Below are positions 33,391-40,880 of a DNA stretch of 64,000 bases, in pieces. Below the pieces are notes generated by a model. The model saw only the letters and a list, made by a program, of their open reading frames with translations, did no database searches and was not told where the DNA came from. The translations under genes were made by a program, and so were the position numbers. Location of the stretch: the NCBI RefSeq assembly GCF_039534915.1, contig NZ_BAAAWE010000001.1, forward strand, positions 1,674,001-1,738,000, given 5' to 3'. Each line of letters begins with the position of its first letter. Position 1 is the first letter of the stretch. Origin of the DNA: Streptomyces roseofulvus (lineage in GTDB: Bacteria > Actinomycetota > Actinomycetes > Streptomycetales > Streptomycetaceae).

Positions 33391-34245
33391 TTACTTGGCG
33401 GCGCCGAAGGCGGGGATGACGGAGCCCTTGTAGGTGTCCTCGATGTACTTCTTCGTCTCGGGCGAGTTGAGGAGCTCGGCGAGCTTCAGCACGCGGGCGT
33501 CCTTCTCGTTGCCCTCCTTGACGGCGAGGAAGTTGGCGTACGGGTTGCCCTCGGCCTTCTCCAGGACCAGGGCGTCCTTGGCCGGGGAGAGGTCGGCCTC
33601 GATCGCGTAGTTGCCGTTGATGACGGCGGCGTCGACGTCGCTCAGGGCGCGGGGCACGGTGGCGGCCTCCAGCTCCTTGAACTCCAGGCCCTTCTTGTCG
33701 GTGATGTCGGAGAGCTTGGCGTCGGTGCCGACGCCCTCCTTGAGGGTGATGAGGCCGTTCTCGGCGAGGAGGTGGAGCGCGCGGCCCTCGTTCGTGGTGT
33801 CGTTGGGGACGGCGACGGTCTGGCCGGCCTTGAGGTCCTTCACGGACTTCAGGCTCTTGGAGTAGAGGCCGAGCGGCTCCAGGTGGACGTCGACCACGGG
33901 GACGATGGTGGTCTTGTTCTTCTTGTTGAAGTCGTCGAGGTACGGCTTGTGCTGGAAGAAGTTGGCGTCGACCTGGCCGGACTGGGTGGCGGTGTTCGGC
34001 AGGACGTAGTCCGTGAACTCCTTCACCTCCAGCTTGAGGCCGGCCTTGGCGGCCAGCTTGTCCTTGACGAAGTTCAGGATGTCGGCGTGCGGCGTCGGGG
34101 ACGCGGCGACGACGAGCGCCTTGTCGGCGGAGCCGGCCGCGTCCTTGGCGGAGGACGGGTCCGACGAGGTGCCGCAGGCGGTGAGGCCGAGGGCGAGGGC
34201 GGTGACGGACGCGAAGCCGGCGGTGAGCTTGATGTTCTTACGCAC
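33391..34245 (-). CDS. metQ: Methionine ABC transporter substrate-binding lipoprotein
   Basis: 284-residue NlpA/MetQ-family lipoprotein. Signal peptide with lipobox: FASVTALALGLTACGTSS, Cys about residue 23 being lipidated. The mature protein has the family's VVAASPTPHADILNFV start, QVDANFFQHKPYLDDF and AVPNDTTNEGRALHLL. It binds methionine (or its analogues) outside the membrane and delivers it to MetNI. GTG 34245 was preferred because GAGG lies 8 nt upstream; an ATG at 34263 is in frame. Last gene of metN-I-Q. Confidence 0.93.
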   Translation of the reverse strand: MRKNIKLTAGFASVTALALGLTACGTSSDPSSAKDAAGSADKALVVAASPTPHADILNFVKDKLAAKAGLKLEVKEFTDYVLPNTATQSGQVDANFFQHKPYLDDFNKKNKTTIVPVVDVHLEPLGLYSKSLKSVKDLKAGQTVAVPNDTTNEGRALHLLAENGLITLKEGVGTDAKLSDITDKKGLEFKELEAATVPRALSDVDAAVINGNYAIEADLSPAKDALVLEKAEGNPYANFLAVKEGNEKDARVLKLAELLNSPETKKYIEDTYKGSVIPAFGAAK

Positions 34246-34334
34246 GAAGAGTGCCTCTTTCATGTGGAGCGGTGGACGCCTGGACAACGAGTCCGGGCTC
34301 TTGTCTTCGCGGGGCGAAGAGGTCTGAGGTGCCG

Positions 34335-35003
34335 TCAGGCGGTGCGGCCGCGGCGGGCGAGGAGCCGTACGACGCCGTCGCCGAGGAGCTGGACGACGGT
34401 GACGATGGCGACCAGGACGACGACGGTGACGAGCATGAAGGTGGTGTCGAAGCGCTGGTACCCGTAGGTGACGGCCTTGGAGCCGAGGCCCTCGCCGCCG
34501 ACCGCGCCGGCCATCGCGGAGTAGCCGATGAGCACGATGACGGTGGTGGTGACAGCGGCGACCAGCGAGGGCAGGGCCTGCGGGAGCAGCACCTTGCGGA
34601 CGATGGTCGGGATGCCGCCGCCCATGGACTGGACGGCTTCGACGAGACCGTGGTCGACCTCGCGGATCGCGGTCTCGACGAGGCGCGCGAAGAAGGGGAT
34701 GGCGCCGATGGCGAGCGGCACGATCATGGCGGTGGGGCCGATGAAGGTGCCGACGACGAAGGTCGTGAAGGGGATCAGGGCGATCAGCAGGATGATGAAC
34801 GGCAGCGAGCGGCCGATGTTCACGATCGCACCGACGACCTTGTTCACGGGCCGGTTCTGGAGCAGTCCGCCCTTGTCGGTGAGGACGAGGAGGAGGCCGA
34901 GCGGGAGGCCGCCGACGATGGTGACGACGGTGGCCCAGAGGACCATGTAGAGGGTGTCGACCGTGCCCTGTTCGAGCAGGGGGCGCATCTCTTCCCAGGT
35001 CAC
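34335..35003 (-). CDS. metI: Methionine ABC transporter permease
   Basis: 222-residue permease with five hydrophobic helices and the EAA-type coupling motif near GLVEAVQSMGGGIPTIVRKVLLPQALP. Starts at GTG 35003, overlapping the metN stop by 4 bp (GTGA), so it is translationally coupled to the ATPase. It forms the homodimeric channel of the MetNIQ importer. Next gene metQ follows after about 90 bp. Confidence 0.94.
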   Translation of the reverse strand: MTWEEMRPLLEQGTVDTLYMVLWATVVTIVGGLPLGLLLVLTDKGGLLQNRPVNKVVGAIVNIGRSLPFIILLIALIPFTTFVVGTFIGPTAMIVPLAIGAIPFFARLVETAIREVDHGLVEAVQSMGGGIPTIVRKVLLPQALPSLVAAVTTTVIVLIGYSAMAGAVGGEGLGSKAVTYGYQRFDTTFMLVTVVVLVAIVTVVQLLGDGVVRLLARRGRTA

Positions 35004-36082
35004 TTGGCACTCTCCTTCACGAGCACGTGCGGCTGCTGTACGGGGACGGCGGTGGCGGCGGAGTCCGCGGGGTCGCGCGGCTCGTCGACCGGCTCGACCT
35101 GGAGGCCCCGCTCGCGCAGGAAGCCGATCGGGACGACGTTCTCCTCGTACCGGCCGGGCAGTTCGATCCGCATGCGGCCGATCTGCTTCCCGCCGACGGT
35201 GTCCATCGCGGCTCCGAGGATGGAGATGTCGATGTTGTACGTGCGGGAGAGCTGCGAGATCACCGGCTGGGTGGCGGCCTCGCCGTGGAAGGTGACGTCG
35301 ACGACGGTGCGGTCGAGGCCGGTGGCGTGGCCGCTGACCGGGAACAGTTCGGCGGCGAGCTGGGAGCCGGGGGTGGCGAGGAGTTCGCTCACCGTGCCGG
35401 ACTCGACGATCCGGCCCTTCTGCATGAGGGCGGCGGAGTCGCAGACGGTCTTGACGACGTCCATCTCGTGCGTGATGAGCAGGACGGTGAGGCCGAGCTG
35501 CCGGTTCAGGTCGCGCAGGAGCTGGAGGATCGAGCGGGTGGTCTCCGGGTCGAGGGCGCTGGTGGCCTCGTCGGAGAGGAGGACCTTGGGCTCGCCGGCG
35601 AGGGCGCGGGCGATGCCGACGCGCTGCTTCTGGCCGCCGGAGAGCTGGCCGGGGTAGTTCTTCGCCTTGTCGGCGAGGCCGACGAGGTCGAGGAGTTCGA
35701 GGGCGCGGCGGGAGCGCTCCGCGGACGGGACGCCGAGGATCTCCAGCGGGAGCTCGATGTTGTCCTTCACGGTGCGGGAGGACAGCAGGTTGAAGTGCTG
35801 GAAGACCATGCCGATGCTGCTGCGCGCCCGGCGCAGGTCCTTGCCGGCGCGGCGGCCCTTGCCGGCGAGGGCGGTGAGGTCGACGCCGTCGACGGTCACC
35901 GTGCCGGAGGTGGGGCGCTCCAGGAGGTTGACGCAGCGGATCAGGGAGGACTTGCCGGCGCCGCTCTGGCCGATCACGCCGAAGACCTCGCCCTCGCGGA
36001 CGTGGAGGTCGACGCCGTCCAGGGCGGTGACCTGGCGGCCGCGTGACTCGTAGACCTTGGTCAGGCCCGAAGTGGTGATCAC
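35000..36082 (-). CDS. metN: Methionine ABC transporter ATPase
   Basis: 360-residue ABC ATPase. Walker A GQSGAGKSS, Q-loop VFQHFNLL, signature LSGGQKQRVG, Walker B VLLSDEAT and H-loop LLITHEMD are all present. A C-terminal NIL domain (about 250-335, with AATQPVISQLSRTYNIDISI) provides the allosteric methionine-binding site that inhibits transport in MetN. Start uncertain: GTG 36082 gives the usual VITTSGLTKVY start with GGAA upstream; GTG 36097 and ATG 36145 are in frame. A Cys/Met-rich leader ORF lies 200 bp upstream. Confidence 0.94.
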   Translation of the reverse strand: MITTSGLTKVYESRGRQVTALDGVDLHVREGEVFGVIGQSGAGKSSLIRCVNLLERPTSGTVTVDGVDLTALAGKGRRAGKDLRRARSSIGMVFQHFNLLSSRTVKDNIELPLEILGVPSAERSRRALELLDLVGLADKAKNYPGQLSGGQKQRVGIARALAGEPKVLLSDEATSALDPETTRSILQLLRDLNRQLGLTVLLITHEMDVVKTVCDSAALMQKGRIVESGTVSELLATPGSQLAAELFPVSGHATGLDRTVVDVTFHGEAATQPVISQLSRTYNIDISILGAAMDTVGGKQIGRMRIELPGRYEENVVPIGFLRERGLQVEPVDEPRDPADSAATAVPVQQPHVLVKESAK

Positions 36083-36291
36083 AGGGGTTTCCGTCACTGT
36101 CGAGTGCGCGACGCGTGGGTCCGCCGTGCACGGGGCATTCGTCATTCGGACAGTCAGGCGCACGGGGGCCGCTCCGGCGGTCGGCCGGGGGGCGGTGTGC
36201 GCGGGGCGGGCGCGGTCCGGCGCCGGTGGGGCGGGCGGATCGGCTCGGCCGTCGGGTCTCGCTTCGGGGCGCGAGGCTCAGGCGGGGGCCC

Positions 36292-36378
36292 TCAGAAGGC
36301 GCACATTCGACACATACAACGAGCACCGGGCGTCGTGTTCGCCTCGGTCGCAAGGATGCGGCTGCTCGTCGTGGTCAT
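36292..36378 (-). CDS. Cys/Met-rich leader peptide of metNIQ, 28 aa
   Basis: Short ORF from ATG 36378 to TGA 36292, starting MTTTSSRILATEANTTPGAR and ending ARCMCRMCAF. The last ten residues hold three cysteines and two methionines interleaved with Arg. That is the pattern of a translational attenuator whose ribosome stalls when charged Cys-tRNA (or Met-tRNA) is scarce, and short Cys-rich leaders upstream of sulphur genes are known in actinomycetes. There is no ribosome site; the ATG follows TTTACTTGCAGCC, so leaderless translation from a nearby promoter is plausible. Its position 210 bp upstream of metN fits regulation of the importer. Confidence 0.7.
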   Translation of the reverse strand: MTTTSSRILATEANTTPGARCMCRMCAF

Positions 36379-36588
36379 GGCTGCAAGTAAAGCATGCGCA
36401 GTCGCGAACGGAAGTCAGGTGTCCGCATTCCGGACGCCCCTGAGACGCGGCCGGACGCCCCCGCGATCGCCCCGCCCCCTGCGCCGCCTGCGAGGGAGAG
36501 GGCCCTCGGGGGCGCGGGGGTGGGGGGCAGGGGGCCGGGGATGTGGCCAAGGCCACGGTGCTCGGGGGCGACTCGGGGGGCTTGGGGG

Positions 36589-36770
36589 CGGCGGTGGGCC
36601 GGGGGCCGGTGCGGCGGGGGGCCGCGGTGGCCGGGGCGGCGGTGGGCCGGGGCCGGTGCGGCGGGGGGCCGCGGTGGCCGGGGCGGCGGTGGGCCGGGGC
36701 CGGGGCGGCGGGGGGCCGCGGTGGCCGGGGCGGCGGGGGGCCGCCGTGCCGCGGCGGCCGGGGTGGGGTG
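36589..36770. repeat. GC-rich tandem repeat, 47-48 bp period
   Basis: Units beginning GCGGTGGGCC occur at 36591, 36639 and 36686, each continuing GGGGCCGGTGCGGCGGGGGG or a close variant, then decay. G-rich on the plus strand, so G-quadruplex formation is possible. Together with the leader ORF this accounts for most of the 36083-36814 gap; I see no other gene there. Confidence 0.75.
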
Positions 36771-36814
36771 GGGTGGGGGCATCGGGGCATTCGGGCCGTA
36801 ATACCCTCGGGCGC

Positions 36815-37177
36815 ATGCTTGACGCCCTCACGATCGCGGTCTCGGTGGCCGCGCTCGCCCTCGCCGCCTGGTGCGGCTTCGCCGCCTACCGGGACCAGCC
36901 CACCAAGGACTGGCACTTCATCGGCATGGCCGTGGTGACCTTCCTGGTCCTGGTCCAGCTGATCGTCGGCATCGTGCAGCTGGTCCGCGGCGAGAAGGCC
37001 GAGGAGGGCACGACGATCTTCGTCGCCTATCTGCTCGGCGCGCTGTGCGCCGTGCCGATCGCCGGCTTCATGTCGCTGGCCGAGCGGACCCGCTGGGGTT
37101 CGGCGACGGTGGCGGCGGGCGCGGTCGTGCTCGCCGTGCTCGAGGTGCGTCTCTTCGACATCTGGACGGTGGGCTGA
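36815..37177 (+). CDS. Integral membrane protein, 120 aa
   Basis: Four hydrophobic segments (LTIAVSVAALALAAWCGFAAY, WHFIGMAVVTFLVLVQLIVGIVQL, IFVAYLLGALCAVPIAGFM, VAAGAVVLAVLEVRLFDIW) separated by short loops. No known domain recognised. ATG 36815; the next gene starts 2 bp after the stop, so the two form an operon. Confidence 0.82.
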   Translation: MLDALTIAVSVAALALAAWCGFAAYRDQPTKDWHFIGMAVVTFLVLVQLIVGIVQLVRGEKAEEGTTIFVAYLLGALCAVPIAGFMSLAERTRWGSATVAAGAVVLAVLEVRLFDIWTVG

Positions 37178-37179
37178 CC

Positions 37180-37587
37180 ATGGCGGAGACCCAGGCACGG
37201 ACCCGGCTCGTCACCGGCCCCGGCATGCTGCTGGTCTGGCTGTACGGCGTGATGTCGGTGGGCGCGGCCTCGCGCTCGGTCTACGAGATCAGCGCCAAGT
37301 TCGACGAGGCGCCGCTGGCGTACACGCTCTCGGCGGTCGCGGCGGTCGTCTACGTGTTCATCACGTACACCCTCGTCCGGGGCGGCGAGACGGCCCGCAG
37401 GGCGGCGCTGGTGTGCTGCGCCGCCGAGCTCGCGGGCGTGCTGGTCGTCGGGACGTGGACGCTCGTCGAGCCGTCGGCCTTCCCGGACTCCACGGTGTGG
37501 TCCGAGTTCGGCTACGGCTACGTCTTCATCCCGGTGCTGCTGCCGCTCAGCGGCATCTGGTGGCTGCGCCGGTCGCGCACCGCCTGA
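37180..37587 (+). CDS. Integral membrane protein, 135 aa, operon partner
   Basis: Four hydrophobic segments (MLLVWLYGVMSVGAASRSV, YTLSAVAAVVYVFITYTLV, AALVCCAAELAGVLVVGTW, YVFIPVLLPLSGIWWL). Begins 2 bp after the preceding gene. Similar size and layout to that gene; the pair probably forms a small membrane complex (inference). No domain recognised. Confidence 0.82.
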   Translation: MAETQARTRLVTGPGMLLVWLYGVMSVGAASRSVYEISAKFDEAPLAYTLSAVAAVVYVFITYTLVRGGETARRAALVCCAAELAGVLVVGTWTLVEPSAFPDSTVWSEFGYGYVFIPVLLPLSGIWWLRRSRTA

Positions 37588-37593
37588 CCGGCG

Positions 37594-38073
37594 TCAGGCG
37601 GCCTTCTCCAGGGTGACGAGGGTGAGCCGGGGGCCGACCTCGCGGACGCCGACCTGGGCGTAGCCCTTGGCGCGGTAGAGGCGGAGGTTGCCCTCGCTGC
37701 GGTGGCCGGTGAAGAGCTGGAAGCGCTTGGGGGCGGCGTCCGCCCCGGCGAAGTGGCGCTCGATGGCGTCGAGCAGCCGGCCGCCGATGCCGTGGCGGCG
37801 CATGCGCGGGTGGACGATGAGCTTGGCGATGTGGACCGTGCCGTCCTCGTCGGTCCGGGCGCGGACGGAGGCGATCACCTCGTCGCCGAGCCGGGCCACC
37901 AGACCGTACCCGTCCGCCAGCTCGGCGCGGACGGCGTCGAGCGACTGGGTCAGCGGCTCCATGGACCAGTCCCCGTACAGCTCGGCCTCGCTCTGGTAGC
38001 AGAGGTACTGCAGCTTCAGGATCTGCTCCGCGTCGCGCGCGTCCGCCGCCGAGATGGTCACACTCAGGCCCAT
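37594..38073 (-). CDS. GNAT N-acetyltransferase
   Basis: 159-residue single GNAT domain: N-terminal VTISAADARDAEQILKLQYLCYQSEAELYGDWSM, core HIAKLIVHPRMRRHGIGGRLL with the acetyl-CoA loop RRHGIGG, and C-terminal YRAKGYAQVGVREVGP. ATG 38073 was chosen because GGGAGG lies 9 nt upstream; ATG 38094 is in frame. Substrate unknown. Converges on the membrane-protein pair. Confidence 0.9.
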   Translation of the reverse strand: MGLSVTISAADARDAEQILKLQYLCYQSEAELYGDWSMEPLTQSLDAVRAELADGYGLVARLGDEVIASVRARTDEDGTVHIAKLIVHPRMRRHGIGGRLLDAIERHFAGADAAPKRFQLFTGHRSEGNLRLYRAKGYAQVGVREVGPRLTLVTLEKAA

Positions 38074-38098
38074 GTGTGCATGCCTCCCGCTCATCTGG

Positions 38099-38638
38099 TC
38101 ACCGATCGGTACCACGCACCCTTCCCCGTCGGCCGGATGCGGGAACCTCTGCCGCGAGCATTCTGCGCAGGCATCCCAGGCAACGGGAACGCATCGGCCC
38201 CAGACTGCCTTGTGAGATACCCAACGTTCCTGCGATTTCGCGGTAGGTGGGGTCCGTGGGGTCGAGCATCGCGTTCAGCAGGCGGGGGCAGCGGCCGGGC
38301 GTCCGGGTGACGGCGGCGCGCAGGGTCCGGCGGCGTTCGGCGGTGAGGGCGGAGCCCTCGGGACCGGGGCCGTACGCCTCGGGGCGGGTCTCCCCGTCGT
38401 GGTACGGGCGTTCGCGTCCGCTGGTGCGGCGGGCCCGGCGGGCCTCGGCGCGGACGGCGCGGCGGAGCCAGTCGGCGGGGCGCTCGGGGGCGCCGTCGGC
38501 GCTGAGCCGCTCCAGGAGCCGCAGCCAGACGGCCTGTTCGAGGTCGCCGGGCTCGATCCCGGCGGCCGCGGCCTCCGCGCGCGACTCGGCGGCGAGCAGC
38601 GGGGTGAGGGTGGCGAGGAGGGTTTCCGGGGAGGTCAT
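38099..38638 (-). CDS. Compact ECF-like RNA polymerase sigma factor
   Basis: 179-residue protein. A short region-2-like segment (PGDLEQAVWLRLLERL, then ADWLRRAVRAEARRARR) is followed by region 4 (DPTYREIAGTLGISQGSLGPMRSRCLGCLRRML), a helix-turn-helix for -35 recognition. Region 2 is minimal, so promoter melting may be weak or it may work as an anti-sigma-independent regulator. No anti-sigma gene is adjacent. ATG 38638; GTG 38647 is an alternative. Same strand as the GDPD gene, 94 bp downstream of it. Confidence 0.82.
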   Translation of the reverse strand: MTSPETLLATLTPLLAAESRAEAAAAGIEPGDLEQAVWLRLLERLSADGAPERPADWLRRAVRAEARRARRTSGRERPYHDGETRPEAYGPGPEGSALTAERRRTLRAAVTRTPGRCPRLLNAMLDPTDPTYREIAGTLGISQGSLGPMRSRCLGCLRRMLAAEVPASGRRGRVRGTDR

Positions 38639-38732
38639 GAACGGCACGATGCGGTGGCGCGGCGGCGCGGTTGCGCCCCGGGCGGGGAACCACCCGGTCG
38701 GCGTACGGCGCTGGCCGGGTGGTCCGGGCGGG

Positions 38733-39908
38733 TCAGCGGGCGTCGAGGTCCGCGGCGGCCAGCAGGGCCGTGTCGGGGTTGTCGGAGAAGACGCCGTCGA
38801 TGCCGGTCTCCAGGTACCGCCGCAGGGCGCCGAAGGCGTCGCCGTACGCGGCCGGGTCCGTGCCGCGGCGGAAGTCGGCCGGCAGGAAGGCGTTCTCGTT
38901 GCGGTGGGTGTACGGGTGGAGGATCAGGCCCTCCGCGTGGGCGTCCCGCACCAGGGTGGTGGGGGTGCCGAGCCGGCCCGTGGCGTCCTTGGGGATGACC
39001 AGGTCGAGGGTGGGGCCGATGCCCTGGGCGTACGAGGCGATCCAGCGGAGTCCGGCCGGGGCGACGAGGTCGGCGACGGTCCGCGGGTCGCCGGCCTCGA
39101 CGAAGTCCCAGGGGCGGGTGGCCGCGCCGGAGAGCAGGACCACCAGCGGGGAGTCGACCAGCTTCGACAGGCGCTGGATGCTGCTGGGCTCGAAGGACTG
39201 GAGGAAGACGGCGGAGTGCGCGCGGTGGCGGCCGTACCGGCGGAGCAGCCTGGCGAGGCGCTCCTCCAGGCCGAGGCCGATCGAGCGGAAGTACGAGGGG
39301 TGCTTGGTCTCGACGTGGAGCCAGATCTCGCGGCCCCGCCGGCGGCCCTCCTCGTCGGCCCAGCGCAGCACCTCCTCGAAGGTGGGGACGGTCCAGCGGC
39401 CGTCGTAGAGGGTGTTCTCCTGGCGGGTGCCGGGGATCCGCTCCTTGGCGCGGAGGGTCTTCAGCTCGGCGAGGGTGAAGTCCTCGGTGAACCAGCCGGT
39501 GTACGAGACGCCGTCGACCGACTTGGTGGTCCGGCGGGAGGCGAACTCGGGGTGGTCGGCGACGTCGGTGGTGCCGGTGATGTCGTTCTCGTGGCGGCAG
39601 ACCAGGTGTCCGTCCTTGGTGGGGACGAGGTCCTGCTCGATGACGTGGGCGCCGAGGTCCAGGGCGTGCGCGTACGAGCCGAGGGTGTGCTCGGGGCGGT
39701 AGCCGCTGGCGCCGCGGTGGGCGATGACGGTCGGGACGGGGAGCGAGCGGTAGCCGCGCCCGTGGCCCTGGCCGTGCGGGCGGCCGGTCTCGGCGGCCTG
39801 CGCGGTGCCCGGGCCGGCGGCGAGTCCGGCGGTGACGCCGAACGCGGCGGCGCCGGCCGCGCCGAGCAGCGTCCGCCGGGCCGGGGTCCTGGGTGCGCCC
39901 TGGGTCAT
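38733..39908 (-). CDS. glpQ1: Secreted glycerophosphodiester phosphodiesterase
   Basis: 391-residue GDPD with an N-terminal Tat-type signal (PARRTLLGAAGAAAFGVTAG, then the AxA site TAQAAETG), so it is exported folded. Catalytic TIM-barrel motifs: VIAHRGASGYRPEHT (His, Arg, Glu), EQDLVPTKDGHLVCRHE, and WLHVETKHP. It hydrolyses glycerophosphodiesters to glycerol-3-phosphate and an alcohol, salvaging phosphate. ATG 39908 follows AGGAGG by 7 nt. In S. coelicolor the gene here is glpQ1, controlled by PhoP (from memory); a degenerate PHO box lies upstream at 40014-40042. Confidence 0.92.
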   Translation of the reverse strand: MTQGAPRTPARRTLLGAAGAAAFGVTAGLAAGPGTAQAAETGRPHGQGHGRGYRSLPVPTVIAHRGASGYRPEHTLGSYAHALDLGAHVIEQDLVPTKDGHLVCRHENDITGTTDVADHPEFASRRTTKSVDGVSYTGWFTEDFTLAELKTLRAKERIPGTRQENTLYDGRWTVPTFEEVLRWADEEGRRRGREIWLHVETKHPSYFRSIGLGLEERLARLLRRYGRHRAHSAVFLQSFEPSSIQRLSKLVDSPLVVLLSGAATRPWDFVEAGDPRTVADLVAPAGLRWIASYAQGIGPTLDLVIPKDATGRLGTPTTLVRDAHAEGLILHPYTHRNENAFLPADFRRGTDPAAYGDAFGALRRYLETGIDGVFSDNPDTALLAAADLDAR

Positions 39909-40013
39909 GGAGGTCCTCCTGTGTGATGTCCCGCACCTGTCGATCGGTGGAGCCGACGGTAGGCAGTGATCCCCTACGGGCGGCGGACCTGGGCGGAACA
40001 TGGCGCAAACACG

Positions 40014-40042
40014 CGTCAACACCGTGTATCCGTTCGGTGAAC
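40014..40042 (-). promoter_or_regulatory. Candidate PHO box (PhoP site) of glpQ1
   Basis: On the minus strand: GTTCACC (40042-40036), then 11-nt-spaced units GGATACA (40031-40025) and GTTGACG (40020-40014). The first unit matches the PhoP direct-repeat consensus exactly, the third 5 of 7, and the middle one poorly. About 106-134 bp before the start codon. Confidence 0.4.
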
Positions 40043-40130
40043 CCGATGTGCGCGGGGCGGCGACCCGCGAGTATCGTCCCGTGCTGCACCGTCGGCTCCC
40101 GGAGCCGCCCGCCCGACACCGGAGGAACCG

Positions 40131-40805
40131 TTGTCCCGTCACGCGATCGTCAAGGCCACCCTCGGTCCGATCCTGCGTCTGATGTTCCGCCCCCGTGTCG
40201 AGGGCGCCGAGAACGTTCCCGGGACCGGTCCGGTGATCCTCGCGGGCAACCACCTCACCTTCATCGACTCGATGATCATGCCGATCTGCCTGGACCGCCA
40301 GGTCTTCTTCATCGGCAAGGACGAGTACGTGACGGGCAAGGGGATCAAGGGCCGGCTGATGGCCTGGTTCTTCACCAGCGTCGGCATGATCCCGGTGGAC
40401 CGGGACGGCGGCCGCGGTGGTGTGGCGGCGCTGATGACCGGCCGCCGGGTCATCGAGGAGGGCAAGATCTTCTCGATCTACCCGGAGGGCACCCGCTCCC
40501 CCGACGGCCGGCTCTACCGGGGCCGTACGGGCGTGGCGCGGCTGACGCTGATGACCGGCGCGCCGGTGGTGCCGTTCGCGGTGATCGGCACGGACAAGGT
40601 GCAGCCGAGCGGCGCGGGCTTCCCGCGCCCGGCGCAGGTGACGGTCCGCTTCGGCGAGCCGCTGGAGTTCTCCCGGTACGAGGGCATGGACCGCGACCGG
40701 TACGTGCTGCGGGCGGTGACGGACTCGGTGATGGCGGAGGTCATGCGGCTGTCGGGCCAGGAGTACGTGGACATGTACGCCACGAAGGCGAAGGAAGCCG
40801 CCTAG
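40131..40805 (+). CDS. Lysophosphatidic acid acyltransferase (PlsC-like)
   Basis: 224-residue acyltransferase with a catalytic HX4D: GNHLTFIDSMIMP, and the later blocks YPEGTRSPDGRLYRG and GAPVVPFAVIG. It should acylate lysophosphatidate with acyl-ACP or acyl-CoA in phospholipid synthesis, at the inner membrane face. TTG 40131 is the start: GGAGG lies 5 nt upstream (40121-40125) and the family's N-terminus fits. Divergent from glpQ1. Confidence 0.92.
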   Translation: MSRHAIVKATLGPILRLMFRPRVEGAENVPGTGPVILAGNHLTFIDSMIMPICLDRQVFFIGKDEYVTGKGIKGRLMAWFFTSVGMIPVDRDGGRGGVAALMTGRRVIEEGKIFSIYPEGTRSPDGRLYRGRTGVARLTLMTGAPVVPFAVIGTDKVQPSGAGFPRPAQVTVRFGEPLEFSRYEGMDRDRYVLRAVTDSVMAEVMRLSGQEYVDMYATKAKEAA

Positions 40806-40828
40806 TCGGCCGGCCCGTTCGTGCGCGT

Positions 40829-40862
40829 GAGGGCGCCCCCGGATCCGTCCGGGGGCGCCCTC
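40829..40862. terminator. Perfect 15-bp hairpin
   Basis: GAGGGCGCCCCCGGA / TCCGGGGGCGCCCTC with loop TCCG, between the convergent acyltransferase and MFS genes. Confidence 0.82.
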
Positions 40863-40880
40863 GTGCGCGGGGCGGGTGCG

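Noticed and set aside
36083..36814. SAM or cobalamin riboswitch upstream of metN
   Set aside because: No SAM-riboswitch core seen; the Cys/Met-rich ORF explains the region better.
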